In this document: in pieces, positions 31,520-42,704 of the stretch
Layout: the number at the start of each line of letters is the position of its first letter
Position numbering within the stretch: position 1 is the first letter of the stretch
NCBI RefSeq assembly: GCF_963678635.1
Contig: NC_087068.1
Span: 6,913,907-6,977,906 of the forward strand
Direction: 5' to 3'
Length of the DNA: 64,000 nt
DNA from: Symsagittifera roscoffensis
Lineage: Eukaryota; Xenacoelomorpha; Acoela; Convolutidae
Notes under the pieces: generated by a model
The model's database searches: none
What the model was told of the DNA's origin: nothing
Seen by the model: the letters and a program-made list of their open reading frames with translations, nothing else
Made by a program: the position numbers and the translations under genes

Positions 31520-34490
31520 TTGTTAATCTGTCATATGTTTCTTGAAGGTTGTAGCGAGGGACAACTGAAAATTAGGTGTTCGAAGGTTTCGCTTTCTAAA
31601 TACAAAACAAACCTTCGGGGGCATTGTCAAGAAATAAAAACCACCGCTTTTCTCGATCTTTAAAAAAAGCGTACGCAAATTTATAAGGAAAGTTTTTTCC
31701 CATACATCAAGCATTGAATTTTTCCAAACTTTGCCTGTAAATTTAATCAATTCTTCTTCTGAACAGAGGTAACGGTTTGCAGCAAAACCTATACGGAAAT
31801 TTGCAGCTCGATGAAAACTACAGTTTTGTAAGCAGAAATAATAAACATCTCGCAAATTTGTCTGTATTGCTATAATTAAACGGCTATTGGTAACGTTTGA
31901 AATTATTGCAAAATCACTCGAACTTATTTCAATAGAGATGTCCGTATTTCTCAACAAAATTTTGAATTTTTCCGGGAAAATAAATTCTGTTGCTAACAAA
32001 CTATTTTGATCTGACATATCGGAAACAAAGAAATCGATAATTTTCAGACTAACAAATTGAAGTTGTAGACATGGTAAGCCTACTCCACCATCTAAGATGG
32101 GGTGATACAAAACTTCTTTCCTTATGTCGAGTCTGCTTGATTTTTCAATTCTGTATTTAAAAATTCTTGGGATTTACTAACAGTATCCAAGTTAACTGTA
32201 GTATGACGAGCCAAATTAAAAAAAATTAGGGAGAACATAAACTGACAGTGTTAATGAATTGGCCCTCAAAGATTTAATTAGTGAAATAAACCCGCGATTT
32301 TTTTGAATTTGAAAACTCAACAATAGCTGAATATTTTCAACTTTTTGGGAAGTGTAAAACAAGACACCAAGTATTTTTGTTTCCTTGACTGTTTTATAGG
32401 GTGATAAATCATGTATGGAAAGCACTTCACTTTTACTTATGTTAATCATCATTTGAGTTTGTTTGCAAAATGTATCGATTAAGCGAAACAACCTGTCAAT
32501 ACATCGGATTTTGATAAGGCAAGTTATGTCGTCTGCATATGAATCTAGTTTGGGGCACAATAACCCGAAATTTTCAATTGCTTTTGTAGATTCAATTGCT
32601 TGAAGAAGGGGTTCGATAAAAACTATGAATAAAAATGCGGAAACCTTGTCTCACGCCGCAACGAATTTTGATGCTGGCTGATGAAAAACCATTTATCTCA
32701 AATACTGCTTTTGAGCCTAAATAGAGAGTTTCAATAGCTCTAACTGAAAACTCATCCATCATTCAAAATTTTGAAGAGAAGTGGTCTGTCAACTCTGTCA
32801 ATTGTTTTGAAAAGTCTAATTTTACAGCACTTGAACCTCGGTTAGCCAATCGTTCTGGAGTAATCGCTTTTTTCAACTTTCGTATTGCTGTGTGCAATTG
32901 TCTTCCAGGCAAATACGCGTGCTGATGGTTTTTTACAACTTTGTAAAGGTCTTTTTAAATTCTTTTACAATGGGGCGAAAATCTTGTACTGCTATGGCAT
33001 TTTCAGATTTTGGGAGCAGTTTGATTATTGGTAAATAAAAATTGTTTGGAAACTTTCCACGATGAACAAAATGATGAAAAATTTTAGCTAAAATTGAACA
33101 AAACTCATCCGTGAAAGTCTTATATTGCCGAGATGAAAAGCCGTCTGGTCCAGGGGAGCTTTTCGAATTCAATTTGTTTATAGCGAAGTTAATTTCACCT
33201 TCTGTAAAGTAATTATAGCCATCATTCTCATTATTTTTGAATTTATTTTTTGATAAAAGTGTCATTAGTAGTTGAGCGGAGACTGTTGTAGATTTATTTG
33301 AAAAAATATTTGAAATATCCTCATCCGTATGATAAACGTTCTGATCCACTTGAATTCGCTTGATTGATTTAATTGTGTTCTTTGAGGTCCATTGACTACA
33401 AAATTTGGGCACACCCACAAAAGTATAGCTGAGAATTTTCTGAGTTTTTTCGATAGTCTGAAAAATCTTTTTCCTTGGAACCTTTTTGAATCCAGCACCA
33501 AATGAAAATTTTCAATCAAACTAGGTTTTGGACCTTTTCCGCTGTGAATGCAATCTCGGAGAACATTTTCGTGATACTTAAATATATCAAGTTTTTTCTG
33601 ATCTACACGCTTTTTGATCTCTTGAAAAAACCTCAGAAGGTCAAAAAAGTTTTGCTCAAAGTTTTTGTAACTACTTGGTGATTCATGTTCAAATTTTTTT
33701 TTTAGATTTTCACGAATTAAGCTGGCGTTGTTTTTTAAAAATTCTTCCTTGAATTTCCAGTAACTAGGGCCGCGCTGATACAAATTAGTTGGTTTAACAA
33801 AAACGTGTAAGAGCAAATGATCAGAGATTGATATTTGAGTGCTTTGCATAGAGTCATACTCTGTTTCGAATTTCAAAAAAAAGCATAATCTATGCGCGCA
33901 AAAATTTTAAGTTGTTTGTCATAATGTGTAATATCACGAGAATCATTCTTGAGTCGAAATCAACAAAACCAAAACAACCATGAATTTGTTCTTTGAGCTG
34001 GGTAAATCGTTTGATACGTCCATCAATTAACTAAAATTTTGAAGAACTGTTAATATTGTCATAACTCAGCGCATTAAAATCCCCCATTATGATAATTTTC
34101 GATTTATTAGGTAAAAATCTGATGCTTACTTTCAGGGAATTCAAAGCTGCTTGGAATGAATTTGGGCTCGCATAATCGTTGATAACAAACCAATCAAGTT
34201 TGAAAATTTTTAACAATTGAACACCTCAAGTTTGATGACCATAACGATAAAAAACCACCAGAATTAATTAAGCCCGGTATGAAATAGAACATAACATTAT
34301 ATTTATCCAGTAAAGTTTTGCTTCCTGAATGCACAAATTGAAACTGAGCAATTTTTTTAATACTTGGCATTTTTTGAGAACTGAGTGTAATATAGCTGGA
34401 TTTTCTATGCTATAAATATTAACGGAAAAAATATCTGGTTTTCCGCACATAAAAATTTTGCTAAAACTTTCCTCCAACCAAGTTTTCTCC
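31520..34490 (-). pseudogene. LINE copy B ORF2 (endonuclease + reverse transcriptase), heavily broken
   Basis: Fragments in several frames match copy A ORF2 in order: C-terminal region (31523-32110), a reverse transcriptase piece with SYADDITCLIKIRCIDRLF (32216-32560), the segment before the fingers (32933-33418), the linker with RGPSYWKFKEEFLKNNASLI (33265-33876), and endonuclease pieces with IIIMGDFNALSYDN (34031-34216 and 34268-34477). A deletion removed the RQGCPLSA region near 32640-32660, and other deletions occur near 32940. It cannot encode a working enzyme. The endonuclease piece at 34106 keeps the original A-run length that is altered in copy A. Confidence 0.8.
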
Positions 34491-35124
34491 CCAATTTTTA
34501 GATTTCATTTTAGGCACTTTCTTCCGTGTTAAAACTGACCAAGAGGTTGGTGAAAATTCACGCTCTCTTTTTGTACTCATTCTTCCGTCAGAGGAACATT
34601 TTGTTTTGTTATTTTTGAATTTTAAATTGTCTTTTTTTCTTTTGCAGAGTAAGAATGAAAATCTACGACCTGATTGTTGTGAACCTCATCCTTTTGCTTT
34701 CTTCGCTTGAAGTTACTGCACTGTTTGTTTTAGATTCATTGATCAAAACTCTGGGGTTTCGACATTCTTATCTTCTACATTTTCGGTACCATTACAAAAC
34801 TTATCGCTCGTTGTTTCGTCGTCATTTTTTTCGTCGCTGGCATTATTGAAGCTTGATTTTTGTAGGTACTGATTATTTACTTTATTGGTTTTTTGGTTTC
34901 CTATGTTGCACCAATCATCGTGATGACCTTTTTCTTGGCGTCCAGACGCCTTGCATTTTTGACATTCATGTAGTGAAGGTATGTGAAACGAGATTTCTAC
35001 ACCTTCCCTCATTTTGAAGCCATCCATTCTCGATTTGTAAGACCAAACCATCAGCTTTTGCTCTTGTTCTTCGTTTTGTATTTTAATTTCTACAAAATTC
35101 TCTTCCTGTGTAAACATACTGACC
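34490..35124 (-). pseudogene. LINE copy B ORF1, 3' part
   Basis: This region, including the 34743-35186 frame, matches ORF1 of copy A: KSRMDGFKMREGVEISFHIP, then a Cys-His segment (CQKCKASGRQEKGHHDDWC) and a low-complexity acidic C-terminal part. The Cys/His spacing C-x2-C-x11-H-x3-C resembles a zinc knuckle for nucleic acid binding. ORF1 is cut at 35124 by the plus-strand insertion; its 5' part resumes at 38549. Frameshifts are present near 34520-34740. Confidence 0.7.
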
Positions 35125-35261
35125 TTCCTCCAACAGTATGTTGACACAGGAAGACAGATTTTTAGTAAACATACTAGAATTCCCACTAACTGCTTGTCAT
35201 GGGTTAGTTCAGTCCCCTAAAGCCAGTCAAAATCCTTTATTTACCTTTATGTTGCGTCAAG

Positions 35262-35441
35262 ATGAGGAAAAACAACAAAGAGTGTACAATCAAAGATTGC
35301 ATAAAACCTTCAGGACTGATAAATTCGATTAGATGTGATTGTTGTTCTAGTTGGTATCATATCAGTTGTGTAAATATTTCTCTTAGCGACTCTAAGAAAA
35401 CCCAATGGTTTCAGTGTCCTTTATGCGTTGATGTAAAATAA
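35262..35441 (+). CDS. Small PHD-type zinc-finger ORF, 59 aa
   Basis: An intact small ORF, ATG at 35262 and TAA at 35439-35441. Cys and His positions 8, 13, 25, 28, 33 (His), 36, 52 and 55 give C-x4-C-x11-C-x2-C-x4-H-x2-C-x15-C-x2-C, the C4HC3 layout of PHD fingers, with the usual Trp (WFQCPLC) two residues before the last Cys pair. PHD fingers bind histone tails. PHD-containing first ORFs are known from some non-LTR retrotransposons, where they may assist target choice or nucleic-acid handling. Here it lies directly upstream of the reverse transcriptase frame, so it is probably the N-terminal part or ORF1 of that element. Confidence 0.7.
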   Translation: MRKNNKECTIKDCIKPSGLINSIRCDCCSSWYHISCVNISLSDSKKTQWFQCPLCVDVK

Positions 35442-35499
35442 GTTAATAAAGCAACAATACGTAATGATTTAGTGCTAGATAATTAAGTTAATACAGCCA

Positions 35500-38132
35500 T
35501 CTCAAATGTCCGAGTACTTAAGAGAGTACCAAAAAACTCGCGTGTTCCCTTGGCAGAAAGTCTTTCGGTTAACATAAATGACATCGTCTACAAAGTAGAA
35601 GATGTTACAAAATGGCTAATTTTTTTAACGTCGTTCTTGTTTTTTTGGAGCAACCGAAAAGAAGCGGACGCAAACAGACTACAAGTATGAGTTCTTTGGT
35701 AAATAAAAAAATTCGAGCAAATGACGTCTCACTTCCAAAACCGCATCCCCAAGTTTCCAGCCCGCCTCTGAGTGACCTCGAGCAGAGAATAAAGCTAATA
35801 AGTAGTAAGCTCGATGAAGGAAATGTGAAGGGAGGAAAAAGGCTTGCTGCTTCGGATGACAAAATTGCTCCTTTTTCAACTGATAACTATCAAAAATTGT
35901 TGTCCTAGCACCCTCAGCGAGCCAAATTTGCAGCTCCAAATCCAGAAATTTTGGATAGTTTTTTCGTAACCGATTTCGATCTATGCAAAGCGATAAAGTC
36001 CTTTCCGAACGGATCAGCAGCAGGTTCTGATAAAAAAGTTCCTCAAATTTTTAAAGATCTTGTTAGTAAGTCGAATGGCAGTGCAGGATTTAATTTTCTG
36101 AAATCGCTTACTAAGCTGATAAACCTCATTGGAGATGGCAAAATACCCGAACCCCTAAGACCTTTCTTTTTTGGCGCAAAGCTTATCGCCCTCATAAAGA
36201 TAGACGGAGGGTTGAGACCGATTGCCATAGGCAACACGCTGAGACGCATCGCGTCTTGATGCGCTGGAAGCAAGACCCTCTCCGAGCGACAAAATTTTTC
36301 GGAAACGTACAGGCAGGATGCGGTACCACACCAGGAGCAGAAATAGCTGCACAGTCGTTTCGAAACATATTGAACGCGACGAAAGTCCAAAATGCACTGT
36401 TCTTTCAAAACTAGATTTTAAGAATGCCTTTAAGTATCTAAATACAGAAACAATGCTGAATCATATTTATTCAAATCGTCCCAAATTGTATAATTACACC
36501 CATTGCGTGTATGGTGAACCTAGTTAGCTCTTTCATAATGTCAGAAGACGGAACTCAGCAAGATGATCCTGAAGCCCCACCCCTTTTTTGCGGAAACAAT
36601 TCATACATTAGTCAAACAGTCGAAATTGAAAACTAACTTTTGGTACTTAGATGACGGAAATTTAGCCGACGACTATAAGGTAGTACTCCGGGACCTTAAA
36701 ACATTTTGAAATCGGAGCAAATTTACGGCGTGAGCTTGAACACTGAGAAGTGCGAACTTTGTTTTTTGGGACCGACTACTAGTACACCGTATAATTCAAT
36801 TTTAACACAATTTCAAAAAATTTGCCCCAAAATAAAAAATAAACCAAAAGAAGAACTCCTCAATTTAGGATCTCCAATCGGCTAACTTTGCCGAAAAGAA
36901 CTACTCGACGAAAAAATTAGGGAGCTTGAAAAAATATCGGATGTCATTGATGACGCTAGACAAACTAGACGCCCATTATGGTTTTTACCTCCTGAAAAAT
37001 TGCTTTAGCATGCCAAAACTCCTTTATTTTTTGCGTACGAGTCCTTGTTTTTTGCGAAAAGATTTTTTGGAATGCTACGACAAATTACTACGAAATACGT
37101 TAAGCAAGGTCTCTAACGTGAAAATGGATGGTAATCAGTTTTTACAAGCAGTTCTCCCGGCAGGCAAAGGTGGCTTGGGCGTTTCTTCTGCTCGTCTACT
37201 CGCTTTACCCGCTTTCTTAGCCTCAGCAGTAGGAGCGAAAGATGTCTTGAGCAGAATCTTTGGTTGGGAGCATGTGGGTGGAACTTATGATGATGCGCTT
37301 AAACGCTGGTTTGAACTTGGAAAAATTGAAATGGCTCCGGAAAATGAAATCCAAAAAAATTGGACGGAGCCAATTTTTGACAGCGAAATTGCAGACTTGA
37401 TTTTACGACTCGAACCAACGGACGTAAAAAGATTCAACGCTTTCCAGGATAGATTTGGCTCCCAATGGTTGAACGTCATCTCGTGCAAAAATTTAAGGTT
37501 AAAACTGTCGAACCAACAACTCAGAATTTCGATAGGACTTCGATTAGGCTCAAAAATATGCGAACGGCATAAATGCGTGTGCGGAAAAGACGTTACCGAG
37601 GATGGTTGACATGGTCTTTCATGCCTCAAAAGTGCAGGGAGATTCTCTATGCATTCAAACCTGAATGCCCTTATAAAGCAGACTTTATCTACTACTCACA
37701 TTCCGTCTGTTTTAGAACCACGACACCTCTAAAGGACCGATCAGAAGCGACCAGACGGTTTGACACTCGTTCCATGGGCTGTTGCTAAGCAGCTCTTGTG
37801 GGATGCAACGGTAGTGGACTCCTTAGCTCCTTGTAGGATTAATGCTGGGTCTGTTTGTAACCCTTGTACGGCTGCCGCTGAAGCGGAAGAGCGAAAAAAA
37901 AGACAAGTATAAAGATCTTGTAGATGATGGGAATCTTTTTCAACCGCTAGCTTTTGAAATTCAGGGCGCGGCCGGCCCCAGCACAGAATTTTTTGGGCAA
38001 GCTTTGTAAGAACCTAAGCATATGCACTGAGGAACAGAGAACCTCCCTGGCAATACAGATTGCGAACGCCGCTTGCGTACTCGGAACAATAAATGACAAA
38101 TTAACTTTCGACGAAATTTTTTATTTGTAACA
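35500..38132 (+). pseudogene. Non-LTR reverse transcriptase, decayed
   Basis: Pieces in order: a linker frame near 35510-35690; KAIKSFPNGSAAGSDK (35990s) and FFFGAKLIALIKIDGGLRPI with AIGNTLRR (36165-36250) typical of the fingers; LDFKNAFKYLNTE (36412-36450) holding the first catalytic Asp (palm A); FWYLDDG (YLDD at 36644-36655), the catalytic palm C motif; a thumb and C-terminal part at 36926-37609; and an ALPA/RGNAASVLGT-like end near 38050-38100. Stops and frameshifts separate these, for example TAG at 35906-35908 and several between 36260 and 36900. I cannot assign a clade with certainty. Confidence 0.7.
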
Positions 38133-38240
38133 CTTGTATATTATATTTTCTCGTGTCGAGTTGCGTGTTCTTATTGAAGAAACGTAACCCGTATCGACTT
38201 TAATTGAAAAGGACTTAAACACTTGTCATCTTCTTTTATC

Positions 38241-38514
38241 ATTATCACTTCCATATCTAGAAAATTCCAAGGATTTCGACTGGAATACGTGATGAAGGGA
38301 CTCCTGACTGTAACCTCGGTTACTATGATACTTTTGACCTTCTGATTACCTGTTTTTTTAATCTTTTTTTTATGATTCTTTTTCTTTCTTTCTTTCATTT
38401 TAAAGGTAATCAGAAGGTCAAAAGTATCATAGTAACCGAGGTTACAGTCAGGAGTCCCTTCATCACCTATTCCAGTCAAAATCCTTGGAATTTTCTGGAT
38501 ATGGAAGTGATAAT
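38241..38514. repeat. 111-bp inverted repeat (foldback) at the 3' end of the PHD/RT element
   Basis: Arm 1 (38241-38351) and arm 2 (38404-38514) are nearly perfect reverse complements over 111 bp, separated by a 52-bp pyrimidine-rich spacer. A small hairpin, GTTTCACT..AGTGAAAC, follows at 38517-38542. It lies just inside the right target-site duplication. Confidence 0.85.
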
Positions 38515-38548
38515 GGTTTCACTGATTACCTTAAAGTGAAACAGAAAA

Positions 38549-39132
38549 AACATACCGACCCGGTTCAGTAACGATACAGGCCTCACGTTGGAATATGGGG
38601 CTATGAATTATGTCTGCTGGCAATTGGAGAATTAATTTCGCTTCGATATCGTTGCATACATAAGGCAAATTCGACAATTTGATTTTGGCTAGTTTAGGGT
38701 AAATGTTCTTGGGTCTATGAGACCTTGGAAAGCATCCCATGGGAAATACCGTCCTGTCCAGGAGAAGGATTGCTTCGCTTTTGAAGCTAGTTATGAACTG
38801 CTCTGCTTCGGGGGAGCAATAACTGTCAGTGTAGGAAGTTTGCGGTCATCTTTCGTAACAGTTATTGTTTTTGAGATTGTCATCTTCTGTTGCATTGTTG
38901 TGGGGAATTGTTTCAGTATATCGGAAGCACAACTTCGATAAGCCTGCGCCAGATTTTCAGCTGAGTTTTTAATTTCTTTCGACAATGGGGGGAAAACTTT
39001 AATTTTTTGGATTTGTTTTGTTTCTGCCGTCGATTTGTTTGCTGTTACCGCATTTCTGAATTTTGTTTCTGTTTCAATCAGCACTTCATGAGTAATTGGT
39101 AGCTGAGATTCAGTCAGTTGTTGTTGACTCAT
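38549..39132 (-). pseudogene. LINE copy B ORF1, 5' part
   Basis: Two frames, 38791-39132 and 38531-38740, carry the ORF1 N-terminus. The first starts MSQQQLTESQLPITHEVLIE and continues through ENLAQAYRSCASDILKQFPT; the second has MGCFPRSHRPKNIYPKLAKI. A frameshift separates them near 38750-38790. This copy shows the uninterrupted junction (TKQIQKIKVFPPLSKE) that in copy A is split by another LINE, so it is the reference for the ancestral ORF1. Confidence 0.75.
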
Positions 39133-39384
39133 GACTTGGTTTTACTCAATGGGGGCAAAAAAGCCTTCACCCGGAGATACTCTTGAAAAAAACTGATTTC
39201 TCTCTTTCAAAATGTAGAAATCAGAAGGCTAAAACATCAATTATATTGCACCTGCGTTTTGCTTTTTTTTTTTTTTTTTTTTTTTTTTTTTCAAATTCTA
39301 AATTAAATTTGTTTAGTTAAGAGTTTCATAATCAATATGTGCAACAAATAACATCATATTTGTTCAATTGACATTACTTTTACC

Positions 39385-39399
39385 GGATACCGGGTATCC
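39385..39399 (-). repeat. Single 3'UTR palindrome in LINE copy A
   Basis: GGATACCGGGTATCC, identical to the most terminal-proximal of the three palindromes of copy B. A 250-bp deletion relative to copy B (31031-31280), between short TTTGT repeats, removed the other two. Confidence 0.7.
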
Positions 39400-39439
39400 T
39401 GGTTTGTTGCTGAAGTCTTACATTTCCTTATAGTTTATA

Positions 39440-42400
39440 TCAGAAGGAGAAGTTTGTATTTCTCATCTTCCATACTTCCCATGACACAAATGTTTGCAAG
39501 TTGATTTTCCATGACGTCGATGATTTTGAATATGCACCACGAATAACCGAAACAACATACTTAAGTCTTGCAATGTTGGTTGATACAAAAACGTCACGCC
39601 AATTGTTAATCTGTAATATGTTTCTTGAAGGTTGTAGCGAGGGACAACTGAAAATTAGGTGTTCGAATGTTTCGCATTCTAAATTACAATAGAAACATTC
39701 GGGGGCATTCTCGAGAAATAAAAACCACCGCTTTTCTCGATCTTTAAAAACAGCGTATGCAAATTTATAAAGAAAGTTTTTTTCCCATACATCAAGCATT
39801 GAATTTTTCCAAACTTTGCCTGTAAATTTAATCAATTCTTCTTCTGAACAGAGGTAACGGTTTGCTGCAAAACCCAAGCGGAAAATCGCAGCTCGATGAA
39901 AACTACAGTTTTGTAAGCAGAAATAATAAACATCTCGCGATTTTGTCTGTATTGTTATAATTAAACGGCTATTGGTACTGTTTGAAAATATTGCAAAATC
40001 ACTTGAACTTTTTTCAATAGAGATATTCGTATTTCTCAACAAATTTTCGATTTCTTTCGGTAAAATTGAATCTGTTGGTAATAAACTATTTTGATCTGAC
40101 ATATCAGAAGCAAAGAAATCGATAATTTTCATACTAAAAAGTTTAAGTTGTAGGCATGGTAAGCCTATCCCACCATCTAAGATGGGGTGATATAAAACTT
40201 CTTTTCTTATGTCGAGTCTGCTTGTTTTTTTCAATTCTGTATTTAATAATTCTTGGCATTTACTAACAGTATCCAAGTTAACTGTAGTATGACGAGCCAA
40301 ATGAAAAAACTTAGGGAGAACATAAACTGACAGTGTTAATGATTTGGCCCTCAAAGATTTACTAAGTGAAATTAACCCGCGATGTTTTTGAATTTGTGAA
40401 CTCAACAATAGTTCAATATTTTCAATTTTTTGGGAAGTGTAAAACAAGACACCAAGTATTTTTGTTTCCTTGACTGTTTTATAGGGTGATAAATCAGGTA
40501 TGGAAAGCACTTCGCTTTTACTTATGTTAATCATCATTTGAGTTTGTTTGCAAAATGTATCGATTAAGCGAAACAACCTGTCAATACATCGGATTTTGAT
40601 AAGGCAAGTTATGTCGTCTGCATATGAAACTAGTTTGGGGCACAATATCCCGAAACCTTCAATTGCTTCTGTAGATTCAATTGCTTGAAGAAGGGGTTCG
40701 ATAAAAACTATGAATAAAAATGCGGAAAGAGGGCAACCTTGTCTCACACCGCGATAAATTTTGAGGCTGGCTGATAAAAAGCCATTTATCTCAATTACTG
40801 CTTTTGAGTCTAAATACAAAGTTTCAATAGCTCTAACTGAAAGCTCATCAAGGTTTAACCCTTTCAAAATTTTGATGAGAAGTGATCTGTCAACTCTGTC
40901 AAATGCTTTAGAAAAGTCTAATTTTACAGCACATGAACCTCGGGTAGCCAATCGTTCTGGAGTAAGCGCTTTTTTCAATTTTCGTATTGCTGTGTGCATT
41001 TGTCTTCCAGGCAAATACGCGTGCTGATGGTTTTTTACAACTTTGCAAAGGTCATTTTTAATTCGATTACAGACTACATGGGCAAAGATTTTCGCATCAG
41101 TATTCATAAGGCTGATGGGGCGAAAATCTTGTACTGCTATGGCATTTTCAGATTTCGGGATCAGTTTGATTATTGCTAAATAAAAGCTGTTTGGAAGTTT
41201 TCCACCATGAACAAAATGATTAAAAACTTTAGCTAAAATCGAACAAAACTCATCCGTGAAAGTCTTGTATAGCTTAGAAGTAAGGCCGTCTGGTCCAGGC
41301 GAACTTTTCAAATTCAGTTTGTTTATAGCCAAGTGAATTTCATCTTCTGTAAAGTAATTATAGCCATCATTCTCATTTTTTTCGAGTTTATTTTTTGATA
41401 AAAATGTCTTTAGTAGTTGATCGGAGTCTGTTGTAGAACTATTTGAAAAAATATTTGAAAAATACTTTCGAAATTGATTAAGAATATCTTCATCCGTATG
41501 ATAAACGTTCTGATCCACTTGAATTCTCTTGATTGAATTAATTGTGTTCTTTGATGTCCATTGACTACAAAATTTGGGAACACCCTCGAATGTATAGCTG
41601 AGTGTTTTCTGAATTTTTAGATAATCTGAAAAATCTTTTTCCTTGGAAACTTTTTGAAGATGTTCCAGCACCAAATGATATTTTTCAATCAAATTAGGGT
41701 TCGGACCTTTTCCGCTGTGAATGCAATCTCTGAGAACATTTTCGTGATACTTCAATAAATTAAGTTCTTTCTGATCTACACGCTTTTTGTTCTCTTGAAT
41801 AAACTTCAGAAGGTCACGAAAATTGTGCTTAAAGTTTTCGTAACTACTTGGTGATTCATTTTCGTAAAAATTTTTTAGGTCTTCACGAATTAAGCTGGCG
41901 TTGTTGTTTAAAATTTCTTCATTTAATTTCCAGTAACTAGGGCCGCGCTGATACAAGTTAGATGGCTTAACAAAAACGGGTAAGAGCAAATGATCAGATA
42001 TTGATATTTGAATGCTTTGCATAGAATCATACTCTGTTTCGAATTTTATGAAGACATAATCTATGCGTGCAAAAGTTTTATGTTGTTTGTCATAATGTGT
42101 ATAATCACAAAAATTATTCTTGAGTGCAAAATCAACAAAACCAAAACAGTCAAGAATTTGTTCTTTGAGTTGGGTAAATCGTTTGATACGTGCATCATTT
42201 AACTTAAGTATTGAAGAACTGTTAATATTATCATAACTCAGCGCATTAAAGTCACCCATCATGATAATTTTCGATTTGTTAGGTAAAAAATCTGATGCTT
42301 AATTTCAGGGAATTCAAAGTTGCTCGGAATGAAATTGGGTTCGCATAAACGTTGATAACAAACCAATCAAGTTTGACAAACTTTAACAATTGAAAACCTG

Positions 42401-42704
42401 TACTTGAAGCAATTCTTTTAGCAGGACTCAAGTTTGATGACCATAACGTTAAGAAACCACCAGAATTATTTGAGCCCGGTATGAAATCGAATAAAACATT
42501 ATATTTATCCAGTAAACTCAAATGTATATTTTTAAGTTTCGAAATTGCTTCCTGAATGCACAAAATGAAACTGGGTGATTTTTTTAAAACTTGGCATTTT
42601 TTGATAAGTGAGTGTAATTTAGCTGGATTTCCTATGCTAAAAATATTAACGGAAAAAATATCTGGTTTTTCGCACATAAAAATTTTGCTAAAACTTCCCT
42701 CCAA
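39440..42704 (-). CDS. LINE copy A ORF2: EEP endonuclease, reverse transcriptase, C-terminal CCHC; one frameshift
   Basis: The protein nicks target DNA and reverse-transcribes the element RNA at the nick. The endonuclease N-terminus is in the 42279-42704 frame (VNIFSI, CIQEA with the catalytic Glu, WFVINVYANP). The rest is one 940-codon frame, 39440-42262: MMGDFNALSYDN, ARIDYVFIK and SDHLLL complete the endonuclease; then RT with FRPISLMNTDAKIFAHVV, LDFSKAFDRVDRSLL, RGVRQGCPLSAFLF and SYADDI (palm C); and a C-terminal CFYCNLECETFEHLIFSC zinc motif. The style (RQGCPLS, LDFSKAFDRV) is that of the Tx1/L1 group. The two frames differ by one extra base in an A-run (plus-strand T/A tract near 42285-42290; copy B has the shorter run at 34106). 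ORF2 starts inside the end of ORF1 (17-bp overlap). Confidence 0.85.

Larger units (their letters stand above)
35125..38548 (+). mobile_element. Plus-strand retroelement (PHD finger + YLDD reverse transcriptase) inserted in LINE copy B
   Basis: The LINE ORF1 sequence is interrupted between AACATACTGACC (35113-35124) and AACATACCGACC (38549-38560), which look like a 12-bp target-site duplication with one mismatch. Inside, on the plus strand, are a PHD-finger ORF, a decayed reverse transcriptase frame and a 111-bp inverted repeat at the 3' end. At the left junction a 22-24-bp inverted copy of LINE sequence (35135-35157) mirrors 35099-35120, typical of an aberrant integration. Confidence 0.65.
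30930..39262 (-). mobile_element. Tx1/L1-group LINE, copy B, interrupted by a 3.4-kb insertion
   Basis: Minus-strand LINE whose parts align with copy A: 3'UTR (30930-31500), decayed ORF2 (31520-34490), ORF1 (34490-35124, then 38549-39132) and 5' region to 39262. A T-run on the plus strand near 30950 represents the poly(A) end. Multiple frameshifts and small deletions split ORF2 into fragments, so copy B is inactive and older than copy A. The 35125-38548 segment is a different, plus-strand element inserted into ORF1. Confidence 0.8.

Noticed and set aside
40761-41179. Plus-strand ORFs inside LINE copy A
   Set aside because: They are antisense to the intact reverse transcriptase frame.
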